A DNA stretch of 64,000 nucleotides from Bacteroides sp. (GCF_030151085.1 NZ_JASLER010000005.1:1-64000), one strand, 5' to 3'. Shown: positions 16,147 through 26,132, numbered from the stretch's first letter. Numbers and translations are program-made. Notes: a model not told the origin generated them from the letters alone.

Positions 16147-18234
16147 TTATAATAATATGCAGACAGAACCTTTTTCCGAAAGAGAAAAATAAGAGACTCC
16201 TAAATTGATACATTCATGGATTATTTTCTCTCTATTATAGGCTGAAAGTGAAGAATCAAGCACTACAGTCTTGACAGAAAACAAAAGAGATAACTCCTTC
16301 ATATTACCTTCATAGCCTTTGGATATATAAAGATAATCTATTGGAATAGGATGATTGGTAACCTTATTCTTCCACCGGGCATCATGCAACAAGCAAACAC
16401 GCTTCCCTGCATAACTAAGTAATTGATTCCTGACAGACAAACCGGGCGCTGAAAAGTCTTTTGTAACAGCTTGCGGTTCAACTAATCCCAAATGATTCCA
16501 ATAAGAGGAAAGTGTATGCTGCATGCGGGTGATATTCGGCAAACTATCAGCGTATACCATCCAGGAGTGGCTTCCTTTTGCCATACAATGAACAGCAGGA
16601 CATCCACGAACATTATAAAACATCAAACTTTTCTGTGGAGCAGAAAGCTGGATGGAAATAGCATTATAAGAAACCAGAGCCAGTAGTGCACATAAAGCCC
16701 AATAAACATTATGTGCTGTGTATCGCAAAAAAACACGATAAAACATCACTATCAGCAAGTAGAATAACACGACTCCCCATACATCCATCCAAATTCCATC
16801 GATCGAGGCAAATGGAAGTTGTTCTATCCAATGAAGTACATTATTCTGAATACGGACTAACGCTTCTACTGCTCCTGCAAAAGCCTGTTGCAGAAAAGGA
16901 AATGGCATCAATAATAAAAGCAGAACTGCCGAATATAAAATAAGCGATACCATAGGAATAACCCAAAGATTAGTCAATAAGAAGTGCGTGGAAAAACGGG
17001 AAAAATAGAGCATCACTAACGGAGCCGTACCCAGTTGGGCTGCTACTGAAACCGTAATAAGTCCCCAAGCATAACTCAAAAAGCGGTTCTTAATCTTCCG
17101 TAAAGCATACATTTTAGGTTGACATACAACAATGGCAACTACCGCCGAGAAAGATAGCTGAAAGCCTATATCAAAAAGCCAAAGCGGATGATACAATAAC
17201 ATCAAAAAGGCAGTAGCTGCCAATGTGTTCAATGTTAATGGCTTCTCAGATTGTAAGCAGGCAACTGCCAAAAATGAGAACATAATAACTGAACGCACAA
17301 CAGAAGAAGAAAGTCCTGTGAGAAAAGCAAATCCCCATAAGAATAAGAGGATACATAAAAGTAAAAAAGGTTTCAGGTATCTACATTGCTTCCACAGAAT
17401 GCTAAAGAAGAAATAAAGTAACGCATAGATAAAACCGATATGTAGACCCGAAAGGGCTAGTACATGACTGGCACCGGTTACTGAATACGTTTCCACAATA
17501 TCATCACTTAGTTCTTCTTTATCCCCTACCGTCAATGCAGAAAGAACTGCCAGTTCATCTTTGCTAAAGCCCAAACTACGATAGCATGCAACAATCTTTT
17601 CCCTATAATCCAAAGCCATCTGCCGGAAAGTGCGTGATGAATCATATCCTATCAACTTCCAATGTCCCTCTGCAACATACGCAGTACCTGCAATGCCCTT
17701 ACGTTTCAGAAAACGGGCATAGTCAAATTCATCGGGATTACCATTATTTACCGGAGGAGAGAGACGGGTAGAAATTAGCAATTCATCCCCTCGCCTCAAA
17801 GAAGAAGTTAATGAATCCTTTGGAAAATAAAGCAGAAAAAGGTTACCTTGACAATTATATAGTGTTGTGTCTTGCCTGTATTCTTCTACCAAAATAGAAC
17901 GGCATTGTATACTTCGCTCTTTTATTTCCGGCTCTTCTTGAATGCGAACTCTATAAACAGCTTCTTTATTTGGAAATGTATATTCAGTCTGTCCTAACTG
18001 CCAACTTACCAATTGAAAGCCAACACCAAAAAGGAAAAGAGAAATTGTCACTCCATACAGCCAACGTGAGAAATGACGATTGCTAATAATAAAAACAATA
18101 ATCAGAAAAATGAATGCAATAGAACAACTCCATAAAGAAAAGGTATGAGGAAACTTATCCCCACACCAAATACCAACTACCAACGGCACCAAAAGTCGAA
18201 GGAATGGATGCCGCCGAAAGCCATCTATTATCAA
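16147..18234 (-). CDS. comEC: ComEC/Rec2-family membrane protein
   Basis: This 695-residue polytopic protein has an N-terminal DUF4131-type region, including the soluble OB-like part around residues 90-190. The competence core follows with TVGDKEELSDDIVETYSVTG and SHVLALSGLHIGFIYAL. The C-terminal ~150 residues (KSLMFYNVRGCPAVHC...) show no HxHxDH, so the metallo-beta-lactamase nuclease found in long ComEC proteins is missing. The family translocates single-stranded DNA across the inner membrane. The start is TTG: the frame has no ATG before about residue 200. It follows the rpe stop in the same frame after 9 bases, so translation is probably coupled to rpe. Confidence 0.85.
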   Translation of the reverse strand: MIIDGFRRHPFLRLLVPLVVGIWCGDKFPHTFSLWSCSIAFIFLIIVFIISNRHFSRWLYGVTISLFLFGVGFQLVSWQLGQTEYTFPNKEAVYRVRIQEEPEIKERSIQCRSILVEEYRQDTTLYNCQGNLFLLYFPKDSLTSSLRRGDELLISTRLSPPVNNGNPDEFDYARFLKRKGIAGTAYVAEGHWKLIGYDSSRTFRQMALDYREKIVACYRSLGFSKDELAVLSALTVGDKEELSDDIVETYSVTGASHVLALSGLHIGFIYALLYFFFSILWKQCRYLKPFLLLCILLFLWGFAFLTGLSSSVVRSVIMFSFLAVACLQSEKPLTLNTLAATAFLMLLYHPLWLFDIGFQLSFSAVVAIVVCQPKMYALRKIKNRFLSYAWGLITVSVAAQLGTAPLVMLYFSRFSTHFLLTNLWVIPMVSLILYSAVLLLLLMPFPFLQQAFAGAVEALVRIQNNVLHWIEQLPFASIDGIWMDVWGVVLFYLLIVMFYRVFLRYTAHNVYWALCALLALVSYNAISIQLSAPQKSLMFYNVRGCPAVHCMAKGSHSWMVYADSLPNITRMQHTLSSYWNHLGLVEPQAVTKDFSAPGLSVRNQLLSYAGKRVCLLHDARWKNKVTNHPIPIDYLYISKGYEGNMKELSLLFSVKTVVLDSSLSAYNREKIIHECINLGVSYFSLSEKGSVCILL

Positions 18235-18243
18235 CTCAATAAT

Positions 18244-18894
18244 TTATAGATTTCTCAATGCACGAATAGCTTCTTTAGGGTCAGGAGCAGAAAAGATAGC
18301 ATTACCGGCCACCAATGCATCAGCACCTGCCTCTATCAGTCGGGCACCGGTATCAAGATTCACACCTCCGTCTACTTCTATCAGAGCTTGCGAGCCGGTG
18401 ATTTTAATCAATTCTTTGAGTTCACGTACTTTCTCTGTAGAATGTTCTATAAACTTCTGACCGCCAAAGCCGGGGTTTACACTCATCACCAGTACCATAT
18501 ATACGTCTTTGATGATATCCCTCAGCATAGCTACAGGAGTTGCCGGATTAATAGTTACTGCCGGTTGCATACCCGCTTCACGTATTTGCTGTATCACCCG
18601 GTGAAGATGCGGACAAGCTTCGTAATGCACATTCATAATATGTGCTCCCAAAGCTTTCACTTCGGGGATAAACTTCTCCGGCTGTACAATCATCAAGTGC
18701 ACATCCAAAGGTTTCTCAGACAATTTTGCTACATATTTAAGTACCGGAAATCCGAAAGAAATATTCGGAACGAACACGCCGTCCATGATGTCAATATGTA
18801 CCCACTCAGCCTCACTTTGGTTAATCATTTCGATGTCTCTAGCCAAATAGCCAAAATCGGCAGATAATATAGAAGGAGATATGATCGGTTTCAT
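18244..18894 (-). CDS. rpe: Ribulose-phosphate 3-epimerase
   Basis: The 216-residue TIM-barrel enzyme interconverts ribulose-5-phosphate and xylulose-5-phosphate in the pentose phosphate pathway. Diagnostic segments are SPSILSADFGYL, HIDIMDGVFVPNISFG (metal-binding His and Asp), VHLMI, VMSVNPGFGGQKFI and EVDGGVN. Length and motif order are normal. It is the first gene of a minus-strand unit continuing into comEC. Confidence 0.95.
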   Translation of the reverse strand: MKPIISPSILSADFGYLARDIEMINQSEAEWVHIDIMDGVFVPNISFGFPVLKYVAKLSEKPLDVHLMIVQPEKFIPEVKALGAHIMNVHYEACPHLHRVIQQIREAGMQPAVTINPATPVAMLRDIIKDVYMVLVMSVNPGFGGQKFIEHSTEKVRELKELIKITGSQALIEVDGGVNLDTGARLIEAGADALVAGNAIFSAPDPKEAIRALRNL

Positions 18895-18931
18895 AATGCT
18901 TACATTCTTGAAGTTACACGTTTATAACGTA

Positions 18932-18939
18932 CAAATGTA
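18932..18939 (-). promoter_or_regulatory. -7 box of rpe
   Basis: TACATTTG on the minus strand matches TAnnTTTG, 38 bp upstream of the rpe ATG. Confidence 0.6.
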
Positions 18940-18974
18940 GACAAAAGATTTCATTCAGCCTAATATTCGTAACC

Positions 18975-19739
18975 TTAACGTTCGCCGGCAAACCACTCTT
19001 TAAACTCCCCTACCCGGGCTTTGCTTACCACAATCTTCTCATGCATAGCGGCATGCAGATTGATGGCAAGTCGATTATTAAACCAAAGATCAATGTCCTT
19101 CACAGACTCACGGGATATGAGATATTGCCGGTTGGCACGGAAGAATCGCTTCGGATTGAGGCATTCCGTCAGTTCATCCAATGTTTGGGTAAGCACATAT
19201 TCTTTGCCATCTTTGGCGACAGCCTTTACAATTCCTTCGGCTATATAAAAGAAGGAAATCACTTCTACAGCCAGAGGCAATAGTTTATCTCCTTTGGAAG
19301 GAACTAGGAAATGGGTCTTATAGCTTTCTTCGCGCTGCAAGGCACGTATCATTTGCTGGAAATCGGGTTCGTCGGAACGTTTGCCATGCAAATGCTTCAG
19401 CTTGGCAAGTGCCATGCGCATATCTTCTTCTCCAATGGGCTTCAACAGATAATCAATGCTGTTGACTTTGAATGCACGCAAGGCATATTCATCGTATGCA
19501 GTTGTAAAGATAACAGGGCAAGTGATGTCCGTATGCTCGAATATCTCGAATGCCGAACCATCAGCCAAATGAATATCCATGAATATAAGCTCGGGCATGG
19601 GATGTGTACCAAACCATTCGATGGTATCTGCCACACTGTCCAACATATCTACTACCTCCATCTCGGGAGCTACATCGGTCAGCAAAGCTGTCAGGTTACG
19701 AACAGCTGCTTTCTCGTCTTCTATAATCAAAGCTTTCAT
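18975..19739 (-). CDS. LytTR-family response regulator
   Basis: The start at 19739 is an ATG; the two-residue longer version begins with GTG. The receiver domain (~1-120) has acidic IIEDE, the phosphoacceptor Asp in LIFMDIHL (about D55), FTTAYDEYAL and the conserved Lys in DYLLKPI. The C-terminal ~100 residues are a LytTR DNA-binding domain (FFRANRQYLISRESVKDID). It follows the cognate kinase gene by 16 bp and sits downstream of an RND efflux operon, so it may control that pump or an envelope response. Confidence 0.92.
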   Translation of the reverse strand: MKALIIEDEKAAVRNLTALLTDVAPEMEVVDMLDSVADTIEWFGTHPMPELIFMDIHLADGSAFEIFEHTDITCPVIFTTAYDEYALRAFKVNSIDYLLKPIGEEDMRMALAKLKHLHGKRSDEPDFQQMIRALQREESYKTHFLVPSKGDKLLPLAVEVISFFYIAEGIVKAVAKDGKEYVLTQTLDELTECLNPKRFFRANRQYLISRESVKDIDLWFNNRLAINLHAAMHEKIVVSKARVGEFKEWFAGER

Positions 19740-19755
19740 AGGCACGGTTGCAATT

Positions 19756-20829
19756 TCAAAGTTTCATGAGTGGAATACAAACACTGAACTTCCCATTTGC
19801 CTCGGTAATCTGAATTTCTTTACCGAACAGCAATTCATAACGTTTGGAGAGATTGGCCAGTCCGATTCCGGTACCGGAAGAGGCACTACGACGTGGTTGC
19901 AGGTTATTGTCGATGCAAAGGGCAGCTCCTTTTTCGTTAGCGGTGTTGACCGTATGTATTTCGATAGTCAGCGGATGGCGGTTGCTGATCTCATTATGCT
20001 TGATGGCGTTCTCTACCAAAGTCTGGATAGAAAGCGGAGGCAGGGAGTAATCCATCAGCGTTGCATCTACCTCTATGATGAATTGCAGATTGTCTTCATA
20101 GCGCATCTTCATCAGGAAGATATATGCATCTACAAAATTCATCTCTTCACGCAGTGTAACGGTATGCGTATCATTCTCTTGCAGCGTATATCGCAGTACA
20201 CGCGAAAGTTCACGAATGTAGTTCTGTGCCTTCTCCGGACTTTCACGCACCAGTGATTGAAGGGTATTCAGCGAGTTGAACAGCATGTGCGGATTCAACT
20301 GATTCTTCAAGGCCTGATACTGATTCTGAATATTTTCTGTAACGAGTTTGCCATTCTGCAACAACACCTCCTGCCGCTCGCGTATCAGATAACTGATGTA
20401 GCAAGTACCGGTTACAATCAGACTGATTATAAAGTCGCGCACCGGATGCAGATAGTGGTGTACCATAGCATCAATAGCTGGGATACGGAAGTTATGGTGA
20501 AGATAAACGAATAATTCTCCCAAGAAGCGGCTCAATATCCAAGTCAATACAAACGACAACAGCACTTTCCACCATAACATCCGCACTGCCGGGTTATTAA
20601 ACCGGAACAAGAAGGTGTTTACAGCGAAAAGAACCAGAAGCGAAATAAAAGTATATCCCACCTCAAAAAACACTTCAGCCGACGACATGCCGGGGAACAA
20701 GGCTTGTTGCTCCAGCGTATCTGTCAATGATACCAGCTCCGGGAAGTGGATCAGGAAGCCAACGACCAGTGACACAAGCACCGTCAATTGGATATACTTC
20801 TTATTCGTTATTATCATCTGCAATTTCAT
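19756..20829 (-). CDS. LytS/YehU-type sensor histidine kinase
   Basis: The protein has up to 357 residues with four membrane spans (~12-30, 55-76, 86-108 and 130-150), a short linker, then the His_kinase domain with the phosphoacceptor in NQLNPHMLFNSLN (about H181). A compact ATPase follows (LVENAIKHN, GTGIGLANLSKRYELLFG). There is no separate input domain, so sensing is probably by the membrane part. A GGAGG lies just ahead of the ATG at 20829, and a second ATG at 20817 is an equally likely start. Its partner is the LytTR regulator immediately downstream. Confidence 0.9.
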   Translation of the reverse strand: MKLQMIITNKKYIQLTVLVSLVVGFLIHFPELVSLTDTLEQQALFPGMSSAEVFFEVGYTFISLLVLFAVNTFLFRFNNPAVRMLWWKVLLSFVLTWILSRFLGELFVYLHHNFRIPAIDAMVHHYLHPVRDFIISLIVTGTCYISYLIRERQEVLLQNGKLVTENIQNQYQALKNQLNPHMLFNSLNTLQSLVRESPEKAQNYIRELSRVLRYTLQENDTHTVTLREEMNFVDAYIFLMKMRYEDNLQFIIEVDATLMDYSLPPLSIQTLVENAIKHNEISNRHPLTIEIHTVNTANEKGAALCIDNNLQPRRSASSGTGIGLANLSKRYELLFGKEIQITEANGKFSVCIPLMKL

Positions 20830-20836
20830 TCCTCCG

Positions 20837-20844
20837 CAAAGATA
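20837..20844 (-). promoter_or_regulatory. -7 box before the LytS-type kinase
   Basis: TATCTTTG on the minus strand matches TAnnTTTG, in the 26-bp gap between the adaptor and kinase genes. The kinase pair may thus be transcribed independently of the pump. Confidence 0.55.
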
Positions 20845-20855
20845 ATGATTCTTAT

Positions 20856-21755
20856 TTATTCCTTTTCCATTCGAGCAGATACATACATGCCGGGACGGAA
20901 TACAGGACTTGCATCCAATACTTTTGCATATAATTCAATGGAACGATTGGTATCATCCACTTGCTGACCGATTGAAATCAGTGTAGCATGGAAAGTAGTC
21001 TTTCCCAAACCATTGACACGGAACTGCACACGACTGCCGACTTTCATTCCTACCAAATCTTTCTCGTAGGCTGTAAGGCGTACCATTGTCTGACTTTTAT
21101 CAATAACATCACAAAGAGGTTCTCCGGCATTCAGATACTTACCTAAATTGGCTTGCACATTGCTGATATAACCATTAATAGGTGACTTCACTTCTATGTA
21201 TGGGCGGATGCCGATGGTATTCAATGTTTCGGGATTAACACCCAATAAACGTAGTTGGGCGGCCGATGCCTGCAAGCGGCTCTTCATGGATAAATAATCA
21301 GCTTTGCTCTGTTGCAACTTCTTTTGCGAAGCGGCTTCTTCACGAGAGAGATTCTGCTGGCGTTTATACTCTGCTTCGAGATATTCCAACTGTGCATAGC
21401 TATCGAGATAGGATTGTTGCAAATCGATGAAGTCGGGATTCTCCAAAGTACCGACTATAGCCCCTTTACTTACATACGAACCCGGTAAAAGAGAAAGATC
21501 TTTCACAATACCACCCATGCTGAGCGTAACGGTAGCAAAGTTCTTGGGTGGAATAACCAACGTTCCATTAAACGAAGCAGGATTGGCTATGGCAGTGGCC
21601 GAGGTCACACCATCCACGTATGTAGAATCCATAGTATCAGCCACAATAGCTACAGAATCGGCAGAACTGGTCGATACAGTAGTTTCTGTTTCTTTATTAG
21701 AAGAGTTGCAGGATGCAAATAGCAGTACAGCAACAGGGAGAATTATCTTTTTCAT
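20856..21755 (-). CDS. RND efflux periplasmic adaptor (membrane-fusion protein)
   Basis: This 299-residue lipoprotein has lipobox LLFASC (Cys 16). The order is typical of CusB/CzcB adaptors: first half of a barrel-sandwich (VTLSMGGIVKDLSLLPGSYVSKG), an alpha-helical hairpin (~110-175), the second half (EVKSPINGYISNVQANLGKYLNAGEPL), then a beta-barrel. It lacks the C-terminal extension of longer metal adaptors. It links the pump to the outer-membrane component, here part of the upstream fusion protein whose gene ends 15 bp before. Confidence 0.9.
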   Translation of the reverse strand: MKKIILPVAVLLFASCNSSNKETETTVSTSSADSVAIVADTMDSTYVDGVTSATAIANPASFNGTLVIPPKNFATVTLSMGGIVKDLSLLPGSYVSKGAIVGTLENPDFIDLQQSYLDSYAQLEYLEAEYKRQQNLSREEAASQKKLQQSKADYLSMKSRLQASAAQLRLLGVNPETLNTIGIRPYIEVKSPINGYISNVQANLGKYLNAGEPLCDVIDKSQTMVRLTAYEKDLVGMKVGSRVQFRVNGLGKTTFHATLISIGQQVDDTNRSIELYAKVLDASPVFRPGMYVSARMEKE

Positions 21756-21770
21756 ATTTATTGTAGGTGT

Positions 21771-24700
21771 TTATTGATGATATAATTCATATTCCAAAGC
21801 AGCTATATTAAACTGATAAACAGCTTCAATATATCCTTTCTTGATTTCGCGGGCGGCATTCATGCTTTGCACATATTCCGTTATATCCGTTTCACTTTCG
21901 CGGAACTGCAAGTCGGCAGCCTTTATCAGATGATCGGCTTCTGCCAAGGCAGTAGTGGTATAGTAGCGAATGCTCTCTCCATAACGACGGATGTTGCCAC
22001 GAAGCTCCGTCACCTTATTATTAAGTTCACGCACATTGGCATCGGCTTGCGTTTGCGCCATGCTACATTCAAACTTTGCCTGGCGTATTTTGCTGCGTTG
22101 CGGCACAAACCATACGGGAAAAGAGACTCCTACCATCCATGAGTTCAACCCTTTCTCCGGAAGAATATTCTGACGGACGTATCCGAAAGATAGTTCCGGA
22201 AAGAAGCGGCTACGTTCGATATTCAGCATAGCCTGCTTTTCACTGACCTGGCTTTGGAAATAGTTGAGATGAGCAGCAGACAAGGGGAACGTTTCTATAC
22301 TGACCGGATAAAGCCGAATAGCAGTCTCATCAGGCACAACAGGTTCATCAGTATAGCAAATCCACTGCAATCGCGAGGCAGAGAGCTTCAACTCTTCTTC
22401 TGCCTGAAACAGTTTGTTACGCATATCAGAAGCAATGGTAGAAATCATACTTTTCTCCAATAAGGTGATTTCGCCTTGCTGGTAACGCAATTCTCCCGCC
22501 TTTTGCATACGGTCGGCCAGACTGCTTTGTTCTTTGTACATATCACGAAGGTTCCAGGCATACAGATAATATGCCCAAGCACGTTTCACTTCAGCTTTCA
22601 CTTCCTTTTCTACCATTTCACGGTAGTAGGTGCCGATAGCAATCTGCTTGTTGACAAGTACATTCTTGTAAAAAGGGGCCAGTAATGAGCCGATAGGTTG
22701 AGTAACGGCTGACTCTTTGTCGTTGCGTTCTGTACCATTCAGTTGTCCCCATGAATAGGAGAATTCGGTAGCACCCAGCTCTACTACTTCGCCACGGGCA
22801 GCACGAACACGTTTAATATCTGTGGTGGCTATCTTCAAGCGAGGATTGTTTTGTACCGCCATCTCGATAGCCTGCTCCAGGCTGATGGTCCGCGGGGGTT
22901 CTTGTGCATCGGCATGTAGAGGTACACACATCAATGCCAATGTGACCACCCCAAAGCCGAATAACTTCTTTAATTTACTATGACGTAACATAACTACTGA
23001 GTTTACAATATGATAGAATACCGGGATAATCAAAAGCGTCAGTATAGTAGAAACTATCAAACCACCGATAACCACCGTCGCCAACGGGCGTTGTACCTCT
23101 GCTCCTGCCGAAGTGGCAATTGCCATCGGTACGAAACCAAGCGAAGCAACCAATCCCGTGAGAAACACCGGACGAAGCAAATGCGGGCAACTCTCACGAA
23201 TGATACGCGAGGTACACATCCGGTGGCGGGTACTCTTACGCACTTCATTAAAGTGGTTAATCATCAAGATACCATTAAGCACCGCTACACCAAACAAGGC
23301 AATAAATCCTACACCTGCCGAAATACTGAATGGGAGTCCACGCAGCCACAAAGCCAAAATACCACCGATAAGAGATAGCGGCACCGTACTGAACACCACT
23401 AGCGTATAGGTTACCGATTTGAAGGCAAAGAACAGTAGTAACAGAATGAGTGACAATGCCACCGGAATCACTATCAGCAGTGTATCTATGGCATTCTGAA
23501 GATTTTCAAACTGCCCGCCGTATGTAAAGTAATAACCGGGTTGCAGCTTGATATTCTTCTCCAATGTTTGTTGAATATTGGTTACTACCTGCTGAATATC
23601 GGCGTCACGTACATTCACACCAATTACGATACGGCGTTTCGTAGCATCACGGTTTATCTGCAAAGGACCACTGTTTAGGTCAATGGTGGCTACCTCACTC
23701 ACAGGTATTTGTATGCCGTCGGTAGTGCGGACAAAGAGTTTGTCGAGGTTCAAGTCCTTCACTTTGTCATAATCCAAGCGAAGTACCAGATCGAAGCGAC
23801 GTTCATTTTCAAAGATTACTCCCGCAGCCTCACCGGCGTATGCCGTGCGGACAATGGTATTCAGTTCTTCGATATTAATACCGTAGCGTGCAATCTTGGC
23901 ACGGTCGTACTTCACAACCAACTGGGGTAACCCCATCGCTTGTTCCACAATAACGTCGGAGGCACCGGGGATTTTCTCTATATAGGTGGCACACTCTTTG
24001 GCTTTTGCATAGAGTTCGGCCATGTCTTCACCGTATAGTTTGATGGCAATATCAGCTTTAGCACCGGTCATCAACTCATTGAAGCGAAGCTGAATGGGCT
24101 GAGAGAAATTAAATTCGGCACGGTCTTCAAGCGGTTCAAGAGCAGCCTTCATCTTCTCCACCATTTCGGCACGGCTCTTGGCGCTAGTCCATTCTTTAAA
24201 AGGTTTCATCACTATCATTACGTCGGCATCTTCTACTGCCATCGGGTCGGTAGGTACTTCGGCCGTACCAATCTTAGCAACGACATGGCGGATTTCGGGG
24301 AACTTATCTTTTAGTGTCTTCTGAGCGAGTTTGGACACTTCTATGCTCTCGGTTAGCGAACTACCGGCAGGCAGGGTCATCTGCATGGCAAAGTCTCCTT
24401 CGTCCAAAGTAGGAATAAACTCCGCACCAAGTTTGGTGAAAAGAAAGAGACTGGCTATCAATGCCAGGAAGGAAGCTGATACAGCCATGCGTACATGGCG
24501 CATACACCAATGAAGCGCAGCTTGATAAACCCGATTCAGCTTCTCGAAGAAGTGGTCGGCAAATACTTTCTTATCTTTAATCTCACGTTTCAGGAATAGA
24601 GAAGCCATCATGGGCACGTACGTAAGTGATAGTAGCAGCGCTCCGATGATACAGAATACCAGCGTCTTCGCCATCGGAGTGAAGTACTTGCCTTCAATAC

Positions 24701-26102
24701 CTGTCAGTGTAAGTATGGGGAAGAATACGATAAGGATGATAAGTACGGCAAACGTAGCCGAACGTACCACACCGGCAGCACCACGTTCCACTTCGGCATT
24801 CATTTCTTCGGGCGAGAGCGTACGACCACGGAACTTCTTACTATATATATGTGCCAGTACCCCTTCGAGTACCACAATAGAGCCGTCCACCACAATACCG
24901 AAGTCGATAGCACCGAGACTCATTAAATTGGCTGATACACCAAACAGTCGCATCATGATAAAGGCAAAAAGCATGGCCAGGGGAATAACGGAAGCTACAA
25001 TCAATCCGGCTCTAAAATTGCCCAGGAAGATGATAAGTACCAGAAAAACAATGATGGCACCCTCTATCAGGTTATACACCACCGTCGATATATTTCGCTT
25101 CACCAACTCCGAGCGATTGAGGTAAGGCTCAATGCTGATGCCTTCGGGCAACATCTTCTGCACCTTCTCTACCCGCTTCTCCAATTCTGTAGTAACCACA
25201 TTGGCATTGGCACCTTTCAGCATCATGGCGATGCCGCCTACGCACTCACCTTTGCCGTCGATAGTCATTGCACCGAAACGTTTGGCACTACCGAAGCGTA
25301 CGGTAGCCACGTCGCTGATGTGAATAGGGATGCCATTGCGGTTGGTAACCACAATGCGGTCAATGTCTTCCATCTCGGCTATCATACCTTCGGAACGGAT
25401 ATAGTAGGCACGATTCACCTTTTCTATATAACTGCCACCGGTATTCTGGTTGTTGCGGCTAAGAGCTTCGAAGACTTCGCCAATGGTGATATTAAGCGAA
25501 TAAAGAGCATCGGGGTCTACGGCAACTTCGTATTGTTTCAAGTTGCCGCCGAAGCTATTGATCTCTACAATGCCGGGAATGCCGGAGAGTTGGCGCTTCA
25601 CAATCCAGTCCTGGATGGTGCGCAACTCCATAGCGTCGTACTTGTCTTCGTAGCCCGGAGCCACGTTGAGGGTGTACTGGTATATCTCGCCGAGACCGGT
25701 AGTAACGGGCATCAACTGTGGTATACCCAGCTCGGGCGGAATCTCACCTGCCACGGTTTGTATCTGTTCATTAATAAGTTGCCGCGCTTGCAAAGTGGGC
25801 ACACTCTCTTTGAACACAACGGTCACCAGCGAAAGGCCGAAGCGGCTCACGGAACGTATTTCTTCTACGTTCATGATGTTGCTCATGGCAATCTCGATGG
25901 GGAAAGTGATAAGTTGTTCCACTTCCTGGGGAGCCAGGGTAGGCGATACAGTAACAATCTGTACCTGATTATTGGTAATGTCGGGCACGGCGTCGATGGG
26001 AAGCGTTACCATCGCATAGATGCCTCCGAGAAGCAGAAAGAGTGTCGTCAGTCCGACAAACAGCTTCTTTCGAATAGAAAATCGTACAATTGCATTAAAC
26101 AT
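21771..26102 (-). CDS. CzcA/CusA-type RND pump fused to a TolC-like outer-membrane factor
   Basis: This protein has 1443 residues. Residues 1-~1040 are a heavy-metal-efflux RND transporter: FNAIVRFSIRKKLF at the N-terminus, two large periplasmic loops and 12 membrane spans. TM4 carries the acidic relay DFGIVVDG...LEG, closer to the Czc-like divalent-cation subgroup than to the CusA subgroup. Residues ~1045-1062 form another hydrophobic stretch ending LHADAQ, which looks like a former signal peptide. From ~1066 to the end lies an outer-membrane efflux protein (SLEQAIEMAVQNNPRL, long coiled helices, SFGYVRQNI strands). The hydrophobic joint would move the C-terminal part into the periplasm. The adaptor, kinase and regulator genes follow on the same strand. 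Substrate metal is inference. Confidence 0.92.
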   Translation of the reverse strand: MFNAIVRFSIRKKLFVGLTTLFLLLGGIYAMVTLPIDAVPDITNNQVQIVTVSPTLAPQEVEQLITFPIEIAMSNIMNVEEIRSVSRFGLSLVTVVFKESVPTLQARQLINEQIQTVAGEIPPELGIPQLMPVTTGLGEIYQYTLNVAPGYEDKYDAMELRTIQDWIVKRQLSGIPGIVEINSFGGNLKQYEVAVDPDALYSLNITIGEVFEALSRNNQNTGGSYIEKVNRAYYIRSEGMIAEMEDIDRIVVTNRNGIPIHISDVATVRFGSAKRFGAMTIDGKGECVGGIAMMLKGANANVVTTELEKRVEKVQKMLPEGISIEPYLNRSELVKRNISTVVYNLIEGAIIVFLVLIIFLGNFRAGLIVASVIPLAMLFAFIMMRLFGVSANLMSLGAIDFGIVVDGSIVVLEGVLAHIYSKKFRGRTLSPEEMNAEVERGAAGVVRSATFAVLIILIVFFPILTLTGIEGKYFTPMAKTLVFCIIGALLLSLTYVPMMASLFLKREIKDKKVFADHFFEKLNRVYQAALHWCMRHVRMAVSASFLALIASLFLFTKLGAEFIPTLDEGDFAMQMTLPAGSSLTESIEVSKLAQKTLKDKFPEIRHVVAKIGTAEVPTDPMAVEDADVMIVMKPFKEWTSAKSRAEMVEKMKAALEPLEDRAEFNFSQPIQLRFNELMTGAKADIAIKLYGEDMAELYAKAKECATYIEKIPGASDVIVEQAMGLPQLVVKYDRAKIARYGINIEELNTIVRTAYAGEAAGVIFENERRFDLVLRLDYDKVKDLNLDKLFVRTTDGIQIPVSEVATIDLNSGPLQINRDATKRRIVIGVNVRDADIQQVVTNIQQTLEKNIKLQPGYYFTYGGQFENLQNAIDTLLIVIPVALSLILLLLFFAFKSVTYTLVVFSTVPLSLIGGILALWLRGLPFSISAGVGFIALFGVAVLNGILMINHFNEVRKSTRHRMCTSRIIRESCPHLLRPVFLTGLVASLGFVPMAIATSAGAEVQRPLATVVIGGLIVSTILTLLIIPVFYHIVNSVVMLRHSKLKKLFGFGVVTLALMCVPLHADAQEPPRTISLEQAIEMAVQNNPRLKIATTDIKRVRAARGEVVELGATEFSYSWGQLNGTERNDKESAVTQPIGSLLAPFYKNVLVNKQIAIGTYYREMVEKEVKAEVKRAWAYYLYAWNLRDMYKEQSSLADRMQKAGELRYQQGEITLLEKSMISTIASDMRNKLFQAEEELKLSASRLQWICYTDEPVVPDETAIRLYPVSIETFPLSAAHLNYFQSQVSEKQAMLNIERSRFFPELSFGYVRQNILPEKGLNSWMVGVSFPVWFVPQRSKIRQAKFECSMAQTQADANVRELNNKVTELRGNIRRYGESIRYYTTTALAEADHLIKAADLQFRESETDITEYVQSMNAAREIKKGYIEAVYQFNIAALEYELYHQ

Positions 26103-26132
26103 GTTGTTCGGTTTATGTTATTGATGTGTTTG

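Noticed and set aside
16049..16213. N-terminal extension of the DHH phosphoesterase
   Set aside because: It overlaps comEC, lies across the -7 box at 16125-16132 and reads through the AT-rich repeat; it does not resemble the family.
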